Source: Emergencia sp. 1XD21-10 (GTDB taxonomy: Bacteria > Bacillota > Clostridia > Peptostreptococcales > Anaerovoracaceae). Taken from it: a stretch of 64,000 bases of DNA. A model generated the notes under the pieces. It ran no database searches. It had not been told where the DNA came from and worked only from the letters and a program-made list of their open reading frames with translations. The position numbers were made by a program, and so were the translations under genes. Each line of letters begins with the position of its first letter. Within the stretch, counting starts at the first letter, position 1. Location of the stretch: assembly GCF_009936045.1 (NCBI RefSeq), contig NZ_QWEQ01000008.1:62001-126000 (forward strand), read 5' to 3'. This document shows positions 36,550-46,121 of the stretch, one piece after another.

Positions 36550-36663
36550 ATGAAAGTTAGAGCTTCCGTAAAACCAATCTGTGAAAAGTGCAAGGTAATC
36601 AAAAGAAACGGACGAGTAATGGTGATCTGTGAAAATCCGAAGCACAAACAGAGACAAGGTTAA
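36550..36663 (+). CDS. rpmJ: 50S ribosomal protein L36
   Basis: A 37-residue frame [20 protein letters not shown] ... KHKQRQG with aggaggaattaaa upstream. The zinc form: CEKC, a further C and H complete the ligands. Location between infA and rpsM is canonical. Confidence 0.96.
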   Translation: MKVRASVKPICEKCKVIKRNGRVMVICENPKHKQRQG

Positions 36664-36784
36664 TTAAATTCGTTAAATCCCCTGCGAGGACCAGGACCGC
36701 AGGAAAGATAAAATTTATTGTTATTAGAACCCCTGTCTGTATCACCCCTGGAAGGTGACGGAAGATAGGAGAAGGAGGAAACGT
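36664..36784 (+). promoter_or_regulatory. Structured gap before rpsM
   Basis: 121 bases holding AATTCGTTAAATC near its start (as before rpsH), the stem CCTGCG/CGCAGG (about 36681-36704), and a small CACCCCTGGAAGGTG hairpin (about 36744). In E. coli the start of rpsM is the S4 autoregulation site; an analogous element is possible. Confidence 0.45.
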
Positions 36785-37153
36785 ATGGCTCGTATAGCCG
36801 GTGTCGACTTACCAAGAGACAAAAGAGTAGAAATTGGTTTAACTTACATTTACGGTATCGGAAGAAAAACCTCAAATGTAATCCTTGAAAAAGCAGGCGT
36901 AAATCCTGATACAAGGGTAAAAGACCTGACTGAAGATGAAGCTGGTAAAATCAGAAAGATCATCGATGAAGAATACCTTGTAGAAGGTGACCTGAGAAGA
37001 GAAGTTTCTCTGAATATCAAGAGACTGATGGAAATCGGCAGCTACAGAGGTATCAGACATAGAAGAGGTCTGCCTGTTAGAGGTCAGAAAACAAAGACAA
37101 ACGCTAGAACTCGCAAAGGTCCTAAAAAGACTGTAGGCAGAAAGAAGAAATAA
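36785..37153 (+). CDS. rpsM: 30S ribosomal protein S13
   Basis: 122 residues, [22 protein letters not shown]..., with [22 protein letters not shown] at the tail that reaches P-site tRNA. Start at 36785 behind aggagaaggaggaaacgt; longer frames upstream lie in the structured gap. Confidence 0.97.
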   Translation: MARIAGVDLPRDKRVEIGLTYIYGIGRKTSNVILEKAGVNPDTRVKDLTEDEAGKIRKIIDEEYLVEGDLRREVSLNIKRLMEIGSYRGIRHRRGLPVRGQKTKTNARTRKGPKKTVGRKKK

Positions 37154-37170
37154 GAAGGAGGTAGGAAACA

Positions 37171-37569
37171 ATGGCTAAAACTGCTAAAAAGGTAGTTAGA
37201 AAAAAGAAAAGAGAACGTAAGAACATTGAAAAAGGCCAGGCACATATCCAATCCACCTTTAACAATACTTTAGTCACTCTTACAGATATGGACGGAAATG
37301 CACTTTCCTGGTCCAGCGCAGGTTCCCTGGGTTTTAAGGGTTCCAGAAAGTCTACTCCATACGCTGCACAGATGGCTGCTGAAGAAGCAACTAAAGGTGC
37401 ACTGGAACACGGCTTAAAAACAGTTGAAGTTTACGTAAAGGGTCCAGGATCCGGAAGAGAAGCTGCTATCAGAGCACTGCAGGCAGCTGGTCTTGAAATC
37501 ACTATGATTAAGGATATCACACCGATTCCGCACAACGGATGCAGACCGCCAAAGAGAAGAAGAGTCTAA
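37171..37569 (+). CDS. rpsK: 30S ribosomal protein S11
   Basis: 132 residues; [23 protein letters not shown] and the end [12 protein letters not shown] are diagnostic. Part of the 30S platform beside the mRNA exit. Confidence 0.97.
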   Translation: MAKTAKKVVRKKKRERKNIEKGQAHIQSTFNNTLVTLTDMDGNALSWSSAGSLGFKGSRKSTPYAAQMAAEEATKGALEHGLKTVEVYVKGPGSGREAAIRALQAAGLEITMIKDITPIPHNGCRPPKRRRV

Positions 37570-37591
37570 TTGAAGGGAGGAGTAATATAAC

Positions 37592-38212
37592 ATGGCAAGA
37601 TATACAGACGCTAACTGCAGATTATGCAGAAGAGAAGGCCAGAAGCTTTTCTTGAAGGGTGAAAGATGCTATAGCGGCAAATGCGCAATTGAGAAGAGAA
37701 ATTACGCTCCCGGACAGCACGGTCAGTCCAGAAAGAAGACTTCTGACTATGGACTGCAGCTCCGCGAAAAGCAGAAAGCTAAGAGATTCTACGGAATGCA
37801 GGAAAAGCAGTTTAGAAATTTATTTGATAAAGCTGCTAGAAAACAGGGTAAGACAGGTGAAAACTTACTGATCTTATTAGAAACCAGATTGGATAACGCA
37901 GTATATAGATTAGGTTTTGCATCTTCCCGAAAAGAAGCAAGACAGCTGGTTGTTCACGGACATTTCACAGTAAATGGCAAGAAAGCTACAGCTCCATCTA
38001 TGCAGCTGAAAGCTGGTGATGTCATTAAAGTTAAGGAAAAGAGCACAAGCTCCCCTAAATTTAAGGAAATCAAAGAAATGTCAATCACTGTACCTTCATG
38101 GATGGCAGTAGACGTTGAGAAATTAGAAGGTAAAGTTGTTGCTATGCCAACAAGAGAAGATATCGATACTCCGGTTGCAGAGCACTTAATCGTCGAATTG
38201 TACTCCAAGTAA
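37592..38212 (+). CDS. rpsD: 30S ribosomal protein S4 (zinc form)
   Basis: 206 residues. The N-terminus holds a C4 zinc site (CRLC and, 13 residues on, CYSGKC), followed by the S4 RNA-binding domain ([29 protein letters not shown]). S4 nucleates 30S assembly and can repress the alpha operon in which it lies here. Confidence 0.97.
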   Translation: MARYTDANCRLCRREGQKLFLKGERCYSGKCAIEKRNYAPGQHGQSRKKTSDYGLQLREKQKAKRFYGMQEKQFRNLFDKAARKQGKTGENLLILLETRLDNAVYRLGFASSRKEARQLVVHGHFTVNGKKATAPSMQLKAGDVIKVKEKSTSSPKFKEIKEMSITVPSWMAVDVEKLEGKVVAMPTREDIDTPVAEHLIVELYSK

Positions 38213-38261
38213 ACAAGCGGCATAAAACCGGTATTACTTGGAATAAGAAGGAGGGTTTTTA

Positions 38262-39206
38262 GTGATAGAAATCGAAAAACCAACAATCACTAAGTTTGTG
38301 GACGAAGACGGTACTTACGGCAAATTTGTCGTAGAACCTCTTGAAAGAGGTTATGGTACAACACTGGGAAACTGCATGAGAAGAATTCTCTTGAGTTCAC
38401 TTCCGGGTGCTGCTGTAACTTCTGTAAAAATCGACGGAATACTTCACGAGTTTTCAACGATACCAGGTGTCAAAGAAGACGTAACAGAAATCATCTTAAA
38501 CTTAAAGAAACTTGCTGTAAGACTGAACGGCGATAATACAAAGCGTGTAATCATCAATGCGGTTGGTCCAAAAGTTGTAACGGCTGCTGACATTATTGGT
38601 GATTCCGAAATGGAAATTTTCAATCCTGAGCTGCATATTGCAACACTGGAAGAAAATGCTACACTTGTAATGGAAATCAATCTCGCAAGAGGCAGAGGCT
38701 ATGTACCTGCTGACCAGAACAAGACAGAAAGCACACCGATTTCAGTGATTCCAGTTGACTCTATCTACACACCTGTTAGAAAAGTCAACTATACAGTAGA
38801 GAACACAAGAGTTGGTCAGGTCACTGACTTTGACAGATTGATTCTGGAAATTTGGACAGATGGTTCCATCACACCGGAGGAAGGCGTATCCATAGGAGCG
38901 AAGATTATGCAGGAACACCTGAATCTCTTCATTCAGCTGGACGACTCCACCGATGGCATGGAAATCATGGTCGCAAAAGAAGAAGACCAGAAAGAAAAAG
39001 CGCTGGAAATGACAATTGATGAATTGGAACTTTCCGTTCGTTCCTTCAACTGTTTGAAGAGAGCTGCAATTAACACTGTTGAAGAGTTGACCGAACGCAC
39101 CGAAGAGGATATGATGAAGGTTAGAAACCTTGGGAAGAAGTCCCTCGACGAAGTGAAAGCAAAATTAGAAGAATTAGGACTTGGTCTCAAACCAAGCGAC
39201 GATTAA
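38262..39206 (+). CDS. rpoA: DNA-directed RNA polymerase subunit alpha
   Basis: 314 residues: N-terminal dimerisation domain ([28 protein letters not shown]), a linker, and the C-terminal DNA/activator-binding domain ([23 protein letters not shown]). It begins with GTG at 38262 after aaggagggttttta. Order rpsD-rpoA-rplQ is standard. Confidence 0.97.
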   Translation: MIEIEKPTITKFVDEDGTYGKFVVEPLERGYGTTLGNCMRRILLSSLPGAAVTSVKIDGILHEFSTIPGVKEDVTEIILNLKKLAVRLNGDNTKRVIINAVGPKVVTAADIIGDSEMEIFNPELHIATLEENATLVMEINLARGRGYVPADQNKTESTPISVIPVDSIYTPVRKVNYTVENTRVGQVTDFDRLILEIWTDGSITPEEGVSIGAKIMQEHLNLFIQLDDSTDGMEIMVAKEEDQKEKALEMTIDELELSVRSFNCLKRAAINTVEELTERTEEDMMKVRNLGKKSLDEVKAKLEELGLGLKPSDD

Positions 39207-39336
39207 TCATTTGCACAAACCATGATACGACTTGTGCCAAGCTGCTCACGCAGTTCGCAGGGCACAAAAGCATAAGGTCTCCCCATCAATTTCCCCTGGA
39301 AATTGGGGCGAGAACCATTACGAAAGGAGAATTGAT
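39207..39336 (+). promoter_or_regulatory. Two hairpins between rpoA and rplQ
   Basis: CTTGTGCC/GGGCACAA (about 39230-39267, with GCTGC/GCAG inside) and CAATTTCC/GGAAATTG (about 39289-39307). No T-run, so RNA processing or translational control seems likelier than termination. Confidence 0.45.
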
Positions 39337-39678
39337 ATGCCAGGATATAGAAAACTGGGCAGACCTACTGCTCACAGAAAAGCTATGCTGAGAAATCTGG
39401 TAACTGATCTGCTCAGAGAAGGTAGAATTTCTACTACTGACTGCAGAGCTAAGGAAGCTAGAAGAGAAGCAGAAAAGCTGATTACACTTGCAAAGCGCGG
39501 CGACCTTCACGCAAGAAGACAGGCGCTGGCATACATCTACGACGAAAGCGTAGTAAGCAAGCTGTTTGATGAAATTGCACCAAAGTATGCTGACAGAAAC
39601 GGTGGATATACAAGAATTCTGAAGCTGGGACCTAGAAGAGGCGATTGCGCTGAAGTAGTGTTCGTAGAATTAGTATAA
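39337..39678 (+). CDS. rplQ: 50S ribosomal protein L17
   Basis: 113 residues, [23 protein letters not shown]..., full length. The ATG at 39337 after gaaaggagaattgat is chosen; the longer frame from 39232 runs through the hairpins. Last gene of the operon. The usual downstream ecfA1-ecfA2-ecfT-truA-rplM-rpsI set is not here. Confidence 0.96.
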   Translation: MPGYRKLGRPTAHRKAMLRNLVTDLLREGRISTTDCRAKEARREAEKLITLAKRGDLHARRQALAYIYDESVVSKLFDEIAPKYADRNGGYTRILKLGPRRGDCAEVVFVELV

Positions 39679-39706
39679 TCAAACATCAACTTAATACTAA
39701 ACATGA

Positions 39707-39742
39707 AAACCCTGTAAGGCATACGCCTTGCAGGGTTTGTTC
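39707..39742 (+). terminator. Terminator of the ribosomal protein operon
   Basis: AAACCCTG-AAGGC pairs with GCCTT-CAGGGTTT, followed by a T-rich tract. Confidence 0.9.
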
Positions 39743-39771
39743 ATTCTATATTTCTTTATGGAGGGGAACGC

Positions 39772-40683
39772 TTAGTACGTCTTGCTATATTTTAAATAGT
39801 ACTCTTGTGCTTTATCCTCGGTTAGGGAGAAGTGCTTTTGCAGCTTAGAGAGAATCTGTACCTGCGTCTTTCCTTCTTCCAGATTATCCAAAATAAGGGC
39901 GGCGATGCCCTGTTCTATACCTACTGCTTTACCTTCTGCGAGACCTTCTCGTCTGGCTGCATCACGTTCCGTAGTACGGTCGTGTTTTGCCATCTCCTCA
40001 TGCCATAAGAGAACTTCTAAGACTTCATCGTCTGTAACATTTTTGTATACCCGATCGGACATATGGATTGCCTCCTCATCAGTTTCTAAGAGTTTTGCAA
40101 CATAATCTTCTTTCTGGTCATCACCAACGTATTTTATATAGGAACAGAACTGCTCCAACGGGCTCATCAGCGAAGGATCTTGCGCCTGCAGTTTCCCCAA
40201 CTCCAGAAAATGAATTTCCAGCTTGTCAGTTAGAGGGTACCCGTAGGTGTCCTCTGCCATGATAAACCGGGTATGGAAATCCGGAATATGGCTGAACTGT
40301 ATGCCATTGACAAAAGAGATGACTACGTTTTTCTTCATTTTACCATAGTTTTCCCCGGAATCCAATGAAGAATTTGTCATGCGGCAGCCATACAGCAGAA
40401 TACGGTTTTCGAAGCCATCCTGTACTTTATTCTGCATTTCCACGTTGAACTGCTCTCCATCATGGGTTTTGGCGCGGATGTCCATAACCGTGCCTGTATC
40501 GCTCGGTTTGAAGCCTTTGTGCACGCTGTTTAGAACGGTAACCTCTGTAATGGGATCATCTTTGCGGTCCAGAACCAGATTCAGCATAGCCATCAGTGCA
40601 TGGCGGGATGCGTCTGTATCGGACGCATAGACAAAGTAGAAGACCAGATCATCAGTCAGGCGTAATTGTGATTTTTGTTTCAT
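39772..40683 (-). CDS. Rpn/PD-(D/E)XK nuclease-family protein
   Basis: A 303-residue protein. The N-terminal two thirds match the Rpn / transposase_31-like PD-(D/E)XK family: LTDDLVFYFVY at the start, MLNLVLDRKDDPITEVTVLN, then the catalytic-type block DIRAKTHDGEQFNVEMQNK and NRILLYGCRMTNSS. The C-terminus is helical with a REGLAEGKAVGIEQG segment typical of these proteins. Rpn relatives promote recombination or act in phage defence; they are often multicopy. It has its own promoter and a leader hairpin. Role here unknown. Confidence 0.82.
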   Translation of the reverse strand: MKQKSQLRLTDDLVFYFVYASDTDASRHALMAMLNLVLDRKDDPITEVTVLNSVHKGFKPSDTGTVMDIRAKTHDGEQFNVEMQNKVQDGFENRILLYGCRMTNSSLDSGENYGKMKKNVVISFVNGIQFSHIPDFHTRFIMAEDTYGYPLTDKLEIHFLELGKLQAQDPSLMSPLEQFCSYIKYVGDDQKEDYVAKLLETDEEAIHMSDRVYKNVTDDEVLEVLLWHEEMAKHDRTTERDAARREGLAEGKAVGIEQGIAALILDNLEEGKTQVQILSKLQKHFSLTEDKAQEYYLKYSKTY

Positions 40684-40719
40684 ATTTCTCCCTTTCTTTG
40701 AACGAAATCAGCAAAAACT

Positions 40720-40764
40720 AAAAAAGAGAAAATGACAAAATAGTAAAATTTTGCCTTTTTCTCT
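40720..40764 (-). terminator. Terminator-like hairpin in the Rpn leader
   Basis: Just after the predicted transcript start, a minus-strand AGAGAAAAAG..CAAAAT stem pairs with ATTTTG..TTTTCTCT and is followed by a T-run. It could act as an attenuator before the Rpn gene, or serve nothing in that direction. Confidence 0.45.
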
Positions 40765-40772
40765 TTATACTA

Positions 40773-40801
40773 ATTTTATCATGGAAAAATCCCCTAGTCA
40801 A
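40773..40801 (-). promoter_or_regulatory. Sigma-A promoter of the Rpn-family gene
   Basis: Minus strand TTGACT (40801-40796), 17 bases, TAAAAT (40778-40773). Confidence 0.7.
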
Positions 40802-40909
40802 TACAAAATTTGGAAGATGATAGACTGAAAGAAGAAACGGGCTGCTAGCTATGTTTTGAGAAAATACTTTGTAAAAATGGTAAACTGATTTGGAAGCAGA
40901 GTTTTATAC

Positions 40910-40938
40910 TGTACAAAGCTTTCCGCCTGTGCTATACT
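40910..40938 (+). promoter_or_regulatory. Putative promoter of the cobamide transport operon
   Basis: TGTACA (40910-40915), 17 bases, TATACT (40933-40938), just before the riboswitch. The -35 box is weak. Between this and the Rpn promoter (40802-40909) I see nothing else. Confidence 0.5.
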
Positions 40939-40974
40939 GTATATAAATCATTAGAAACAATTGAATGAAACTAT

Positions 40975-41160
40975 TTCATGTTCTGACAAGTTGTCAGCTA
41001 AGAGGGAAGCAGGTGTGAGTCCTGCGCGGTTACCGTCGCTGTATTGAAGGAATGCTGCTAAGAAACCACTAACGTTTCGTGATGAAACGTCGGGAAGGAT
41101 AGCAGTGTGATGATTTCTGAGCCAGAAGACCTGCATGGAGTACTGAAGCGGCTGACGGTT
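40975..41160 (+). promoter_or_regulatory. Cobalamin riboswitch 1
   Basis: The class I/II cobalamin aptamer is recognisable: AGAGGGAAGCAGGTG, then GAGTCCTGCGCGGT, CGCTGTA, a CCACT...GGGAAGG pairing region and the B12 box GCCAGAAGACCTGC (about 41120-41133). The segment normally CCCGCNACTGTA is altered to ACCGTCGCTGTA. A terminator 40 bases downstream suggests that ligand binding ends transcription early. It precedes the ECF/intrinsic-factor-like operon. Confidence 0.9.
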
Positions 41161-41196
41161 ATTGGCTAAGCAAGATAGAACATACAGAAAAAACGG

Positions 41197-41226
41197 GCTG
41201 TAGCACCATTGTGCTACAGCTTTTTT
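41197..41226 (+). terminator. Riboswitch 1 expression-platform terminator
   Basis: GCTGTAGCAC-CATT-GTGCTACAGC, a perfect ten-base stem, followed by TTTTTT. Confidence 0.9.
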
Positions 41227-41267
41227 ATTGTCTGAGGATAATGATATCATATCACAGGAGGTGAGCC

Positions 41268-42176
41268 ATGGAAAATAAAGGACTTGGTGAAACAGCGGAA
41301 TTTTGTTCCTTTCACCCACTTGTCAACATTACCTATTTTGCGCTGGTTGTGGGTATTACTATGTTTTCTATTTCACCGTATTTTTTGGCGGTGAGCCTGG
41401 TATTTTCCTGGAGCTATGCCTTCGTGCTCAAAGGCTTTAAGAGCCTGAAGCTAAACCTTGGGATTTCGCTGGCGATGCTCCTTGTCATGGTAATTATCAA
41501 CATGTTTTTCAACAACAATGGAGAAACGGTGCTGATGTATATCAATACCAACAGGATTACAGCGGAGTCTATCGTTTTCGGTATTGCATCTGCGGTTATG
41601 CTCATTGCCGTGGTTGTGTGGTTTTCCTGCTTCAACGTAATTATTACAGCGGATAAGCTGATTTACCTTTTCGGAAAAGTTGCACCAGTGCTGGGGCTGA
41701 CCCTGTCCATGATTTTCAGATTTATCCCCCTGCTCAAAAATCGCTTTGCGGAAATTACTCTGGGACAAAAATGCATGAAACGCAGTCATACCGAAGGAAA
41801 TTTAATCAGACGCGCCAGGCAGCTTTTAAAGGAAGTATCCATCTTAATCGCATGGTCATTGGAAGCATCTATTGAAAGTGCCGACTCTATGGAAGCCAGA
41901 GGTTATGGGCTGAAGGGCAGAACAAGCTTTCACCTCTTCAAGTTTTCGAGAAGAGATATTGCCATGCTGATATTGATGGCAGTGACGGCATCTCCGGTAT
42001 TTTATGGTGCTTATCTAGGGGTCACCAACATGTACTTTTATCCGAAACTGGTCCTTCCGCAGTTGGATTTGACAACGGCGTTGATTTTAATCAGCTACGC
42101 AATTTTATCAGCGGCACCGATGATTGTCGACATCATAGGAGAATATAAATGGAAACAATTAGACTTGAACATGTGA
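41268..42176 (+). CDS. ECF transporter coupling protein of the cobamide system
   Basis: A 302-residue EcfT-type membrane protein. Coupling motifs are SLEASIESADSMEARGYGLKGR near the end and a conserved FIPLLKNRFAEI helix. Unlike the general ecfT at 10805, it is encoded with its own ATPase and S component (group I style) under a cobalamin riboswitch. Starts after acaggaggtgagcc and overlaps the ATPase gene by 28 bases. Substrate inferred from the riboswitch and the downstream genes. Confidence 0.85.
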   Translation: MENKGLGETAEFCSFHPLVNITYFALVVGITMFSISPYFLAVSLVFSWSYAFVLKGFKSLKLNLGISLAMLLVMVIINMFFNNNGETVLMYINTNRITAESIVFGIASAVMLIAVVVWFSCFNVIITADKLIYLFGKVAPVLGLTLSMIFRFIPLLKNRFAEITLGQKCMKRSHTEGNLIRRARQLLKEVSILIAWSLEASIESADSMEARGYGLKGRTSFHLFKFSRRDIAMLILMAVTASPVFYGAYLGVTNMYFYPKLVLPQLDLTTALILISYAILSAAPMIVDIIGEYKWKQLDLNM

Positions 42177-43795
42177 CTTTTTCTTATCCCCTAGCGGAAG
42201 GTAACGCCTTAAAGGATGTAAGTTTTGCTATAGAGCCCAGCGAGTTTATCGTACTGTGCGGCAAGTCGGGCTGCGGAAAAAGCACTCTTTTGAAACAACT
42301 GAAGAAAAATTTGATTCCCTACGGCAATTTGCAGGGGCAGGTTTTGTACTGCGGTGAGCCTGTGGCAGATCTCGATGATCGGCGCAGTGTAACGGAAATT
42401 GGATTTGTACAGCAGAATCCGGACAATCAAATTGTTACGGATAAGGTTTGGCACGAGCTTGCCTTTGGCCTTGAAAGTCTGGGCATGGACAATGCGACGA
42501 TTAAGCGAAAAGTGGCAGAAATGGCAAGCTATTTCGACATCCAGGGCTGGTTTCGCAAAAATGTAAGCGAACTGTCTGGCGGACAGAAGCAGCTTCTCAA
42601 TCTGGCGTCTATTATGGCAATGCAACCGAAGCTTCTGATTCTGGACGAACCGACTTCCCAGCTGGATCCTATTGCGGCTTCAGAATTTTTATCAACCATA
42701 TATAAAATTAACAGAGATCTTGGTACGACCATTATTATTTCGGAACATCGCCTTGAGGAGATATTCCCTATGGCAGACAAAGTCATGGTTATGGACAAAG
42801 GTGAGGTTATCGCTTTTGATGAGCCGGGAAAAATTGGAGAATTCCTGTCCGGAGAATCAGAAGCGGATAGGCATCCAATGTTCTATGGGCTGCCTGCAGT
42901 GATGAGAATTTTTTCTAGTGTATTACCTGATGAGAAGAGCCCGCTGACCATCAGGGAGGGCAGACTTAAGGCGGCAGAACTGCTGGAGGGAAAGAGCCCG
43001 GAGGTTACAACACCAGTAGAAGAGCAGCCGTCAGAGTCTTCCGGCAAGGCAGTGATTACGGTGAAAGACCTTTGGTTTAAATACAGCAGAGAAAGCGGTG
43101 AAGTACTGCGGGGTCTGAATCTTTCCGTGGAAGAGAATCAGTGGTATTGTCTTCTTGGCGGAAATGGAACCGGAAAGAGCACGACCCTGAAAATGATTGC
43201 AGGCATGCTAAAGGCGCAGCGGGGCACGGTGAAAACTGACAGGGATATCATGTCTATGCTTCCGCAAAATCCCCAGGCGCTTTTTACAGAGATTACAGTG
43301 GAAGAGGAACTGCTGGAAGCTCTGCATTTTATGAAGATGTCAGACAGCCGCAGAATTGAGCATGTCAATGCTATGCTTAAGTTGATGGAAATAGAGCATC
43401 TTCGCAAGGCGAATCCTTACGATTTGTCCGGTGGAGAACAGCAGAGGCTGGCACTTGGTAAAATCCTTCTGCTGGAGCCTAAGATTTTGCTATTGGATGA
43501 GCCGACTAAGGGGCTTGATCCTTTTTTCAAGAGAACCCTTGCTGGGATTCTGCGAAAGCTGGTGGAAAGCGGCGTGACCATTTTTATGGTTTCCCACGAT
43601 GTAGAGTTTTGCGCAGAATATGCGGATAAGTGCGCAATGTTCTTTGACGGAGACATTGTATCTATTGGCAATCCGAAGACCTTCTTCTCCGGTAACAACT
43701 TTTACACCACCACAGCAAACAAGATTATTCGTCAGTGGAAGCCGGACGGTATTACCTGTGAGGAGGTGGCTACATGGCTAAAAGCTACAATTTAA
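42149..43795 (+). CDS. Fused double ECF ATPase of the cobamide system
   Basis: 548 residues carrying two complete ABC ATPase domains in one chain. First: Walker A GKSGCGKST, FVQQNPDNQIV, LSGGQKQLL, LLILDEPT. Second (from about residue 295): GGNGTGKSTT, MLPQNPQALF, LSGGEQQRL, ILLLDEPT. It replaces the separate EcfA and EcfA' subunits. Overlaps both neighbours, so the three transporter genes are translationally coupled. Confidence 0.92.
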   Translation: METIRLEHVTFSYPLAEGNALKDVSFAIEPSEFIVLCGKSGCGKSTLLKQLKKNLIPYGNLQGQVLYCGEPVADLDDRRSVTEIGFVQQNPDNQIVTDKVWHELAFGLESLGMDNATIKRKVAEMASYFDIQGWFRKNVSELSGGQKQLLNLASIMAMQPKLLILDEPTSQLDPIAASEFLSTIYKINRDLGTTIIISEHRLEEIFPMADKVMVMDKGEVIAFDEPGKIGEFLSGESEADRHPMFYGLPAVMRIFSSVLPDEKSPLTIREGRLKAAELLEGKSPEVTTPVEEQPSESSGKAVITVKDLWFKYSRESGEVLRGLNLSVEENQWYCLLGGNGTGKSTTLKMIAGMLKAQRGTVKTDRDIMSMLPQNPQALFTEITVEEELLEALHFMKMSDSRRIEHVNAMLKLMEIEHLRKANPYDLSGGEQQRLALGKILLLEPKILLLDEPTKGLDPFFKRTLAGILRKLVESGVTIFMVSHDVEFCAEYADKCAMFFDGDIVSIGNPKTFFSGNNFYTTTANKIIRQWKPDGITCEEVATWLKATI

Positions 43796-44706
43796 CGCAG
43801 GTAGAAGCAGCGCATCGTAAACGGACGCTGGTATCGGCAGCCCTGATTTTTCTGGCAATGCCTCTGACAATTTTTATCGGACTGCAGTTTGGAAAGAGCA
43901 AATTTATGATTGTCAGCGTGATTCTGCTGATTTATACCATGCTTCCTTTCTTCATGGTCTTTGAAAAGCGAAAGCCAAAAGCGAGAGAAATCGTTTTGAT
44001 TGCTATGATGTCGGCGCTGACAGTAAGTCTGCAGCTGTTTTGCCATATTTCACTGCCGCTGCAAATTGGCACGGCGATGATCATCATATCAGGTATTTCT
44101 CTTGGACCGGAGGCAGGTTTCCTCATTGGCGCAGTATCCCGGTTTGTCTGCAATTTTTATATGGGGCAGGGACCGTGGACACCGTGGCAGATGTTCTGCT
44201 GGGGGATTCTAGGATTTCTTGCAGGTTTAGCATTTAACAAGGTAGACCTGGATGAGCTGAAATCACGCCACTTTAAGCTAATTATGGGACCAGTACTGTG
44301 CGTGATATTCGGAATACTGATTGCATATGTATGCTATCAGATATGGCCGGGTACAGACGGAACCTTTTTCGGATGGAGACTTTATGTTTTCGGCTTTCTA
44401 GGACTTTTAGCGGGTGTGCTGCTGCAGCGAAAGAGACTGCCTGTAGACGGCGTGACTTTGGCAATATTTACCTTTGTTACAACCTTCGTCCTTTACGGAG
44501 GGATTATGAATATATGCGCACTGGTAACATCAGCGGGCGCACCTGGAGCAGCATTATCTATTGAGCAGATGAGACTTTTGTACATCTCAGGCGCACCTTA
44601 TGATGCGTACCACGGCAGTACAGCGGCGCTATGCGTGTTTCTGTTTGGCAACAGCATCATAAAGAAATTAGAGAGGATTAAAATAAAGTATGGAATATAC
44701 AAATAA
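43774..44706 (+). CDS. ECF S component, probable cobamide-binding subunit
   Basis: 310 residues with about eight hydrophobic segments, longer than most S components. It contains GISLGPEAGFLIGAVSRFVCNFYMGQGPWTPWQM, the motif seen in S components linked to cobalamin riboswitches (CbrT-like). Predicted to bind a cobamide or its precursor outside the cell and deliver it through the EcfT/ATPase above. Substrate is inferred from riboswitch control, not from binding residues. A 118-base gap without a clear promoter follows. Confidence 0.82.
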   Translation: MAKSYNLTQVEAAHRKRTLVSAALIFLAMPLTIFIGLQFGKSKFMIVSVILLIYTMLPFFMVFEKRKPKAREIVLIAMMSALTVSLQLFCHISLPLQIGTAMIIISGISLGPEAGFLIGAVSRFVCNFYMGQGPWTPWQMFCWGILGFLAGLAFNKVDLDELKSRHFKLIMGPVLCVIFGILIAYVCYQIWPGTDGTFFGWRLYVFGFLGLLAGVLLQRKRLPVDGVTLAIFTFVTTFVLYGGIMNICALVTSAGAPGAALSIEQMRLLYISGAPYDAYHGSTAALCVFLFGNSIIKKLERIKIKYGIYK

Positions 44707-44824
44707 TGGTTTTCGCAGGTTGACAGAGTGATTTGATGACAAGTCCTTGCTTTACAAGAATTTCTAAAAGAGTAAGAAAAGTGAAATCTGACTAGAAAGA
44801 TTTAGTTGTATTAAGGAGGAATCT

Positions 44825-46120
44825 ATGAAAAGAAAACTACTATCCTTGTTTGTAGCGTTTTGTCTGGTTTTGTCGTTCATGACAAGCTTTGCCTTCGCAG
44901 CGGACAGTGACACTCCGTACAATGAAGCACTTGAAAAAACGAAGACCTATATTACAAAGCAGGTGAATGAAAAGGGTGCTGTTTATGGAACAGAATGGAT
45001 GATTTTGGGACTGGCGCGTTCTGGTGCAAACTTGAATGACCAGCTTTTCAGCGATTACTATAACGATGTGGTGAAAACCGTCAAAGCATGTAAAGGTGTT
45101 CTTCATGCAAAAAAGTACACAGAGTATTCCAGAACGATTCTGGCGCTCAGTGCTATTGGCAAGGACCCAAGCAATGTAGGCGGTTATAATCTCCTGGAAA
45201 AGCTGGCGGATTTCAATCGGGTTAAGTGGCAGGGAATCAATGGAACGATTTGGGCGCTTATTGCACTGGATTCTAAGAATTATACAATTCCAAAGGTAAA
45301 AGGCGTGGAGGTGCAGACAACCAGAGATAAACTGATTCAGGAAATTTTGGGGCAGCAGCTTGCAGGCGGTGGTTTTGCACTGTCTGGAACGAAAGCTGAT
45401 GTGGATATTACGGCTATGGCACTGCAGGCACTGGCGCCGTATACTGGGCGCAGTGAAGTAAAGAAAGCTGTGGATAAGGCTGTGCAATGCCTGTCAGATA
45501 TGCAGAAAGATAACGGTACCTATGATTCATGGGGAATTGAGAACTCTGAAAGCATTGTACAGACTATCATAGCTATGACAGCACTGGGGATTGATCCGGG
45601 AAAAGATGAGCGTTTTGTTAAGAATGGCAAAAGTGCAGTTGATGGTCTGATGACCTTCTACGATGCACAGGGTGGATTCAGACATGTAAATACTGCTGCA
45701 GACGGCTACCCGCCGGTTATCAACGGCATGGCAACAGAGCAGGGGTATTATGGACTGGTGGCCTATGACAGATTTATAAACCAAAAGAACAGTCTTTTCG
45801 ATATGACAGATGGTGAAAAACCTCTGGCAAAACCTGCAAAGGCGGCAATTTCCTCACTGAAATCCTCTAAAGCAAAGACCTTTGTAGTAAAGTGGAAAAA
45901 GGTTACAAATGCCAGCGGATATCAGATTGTTTACTCGACAAACAGCAAATTCACGGCAAGCAAGACTGTGTCTGCTTCTAAGTCCACCTTGTCAAAGACT
46001 GTGAAGAGTCTGAAATCGGGAAAGACCTATTACGTTAAAGTTAGAGCTTACAGAACCGATGCCAAGGGAAATAAGCTTTACGGAAGCTACAGTTTGATAA
46101 AGAAGGTTAAAGTAAAATAG
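44825..46120 (+). CDS. Secreted alpha/alpha-toroid protein, intrinsic-factor-alpha-like, with FnIII
   Basis: 431 residues. Signal peptide about 1-25. Residues about 30-335 are repeated helical hairpins of the prenyltransferase/squalene-oxidase toroid type: WMILGLARSG, ILALSAIGKDPSNVGGYNLLEKLADF, GTIWALIALDS, GGGFALSGTKADVDITAMALQALAPY, TIIAMTALGIDP, EQGYYGLVAYDRF. The DVDITAMALQAL stretch resembles the VDTxAMA helix of the vertebrate intrinsic factor/transcobalamin alpha domain. The C-terminus (about 343-431) is a FnIII domain. It lies in the riboswitch operon before two DUF4430 genes. I infer a cobamide-capture role; terpene-cyclase chemistry is unlikely for a secreted protein without the DXDD acid motif. 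Confidence 0.8.
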   Translation: MKRKLLSLFVAFCLVLSFMTSFAFAADSDTPYNEALEKTKTYITKQVNEKGAVYGTEWMILGLARSGANLNDQLFSDYYNDVVKTVKACKGVLHAKKYTEYSRTILALSAIGKDPSNVGGYNLLEKLADFNRVKWQGINGTIWALIALDSKNYTIPKVKGVEVQTTRDKLIQEILGQQLAGGGFALSGTKADVDITAMALQALAPYTGRSEVKKAVDKAVQCLSDMQKDNGTYDSWGIENSESIVQTIIAMTALGIDPGKDERFVKNGKSAVDGLMTFYDAQGGFRHVNTAADGYPPVINGMATEQGYYGLVAYDRFINQKNSLFDMTDGEKPLAKPAKAAISSLKSSKAKTFVVKWKKVTNASGYQIVYSTNSKFTASKTVSASKSTLSKTVKSLKSGKTYYVKVRAYRTDAKGNKLYGSYSLIKKVKVK

Positions 46121-46121
46121 T

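Noticed and set aside
39772-40683. Insertion sequence transposase
   Set aside because: Although the family is sometimes labelled transposase, there are no terminal inverted repeats or target duplications, and the gene has an ordinary promoter.
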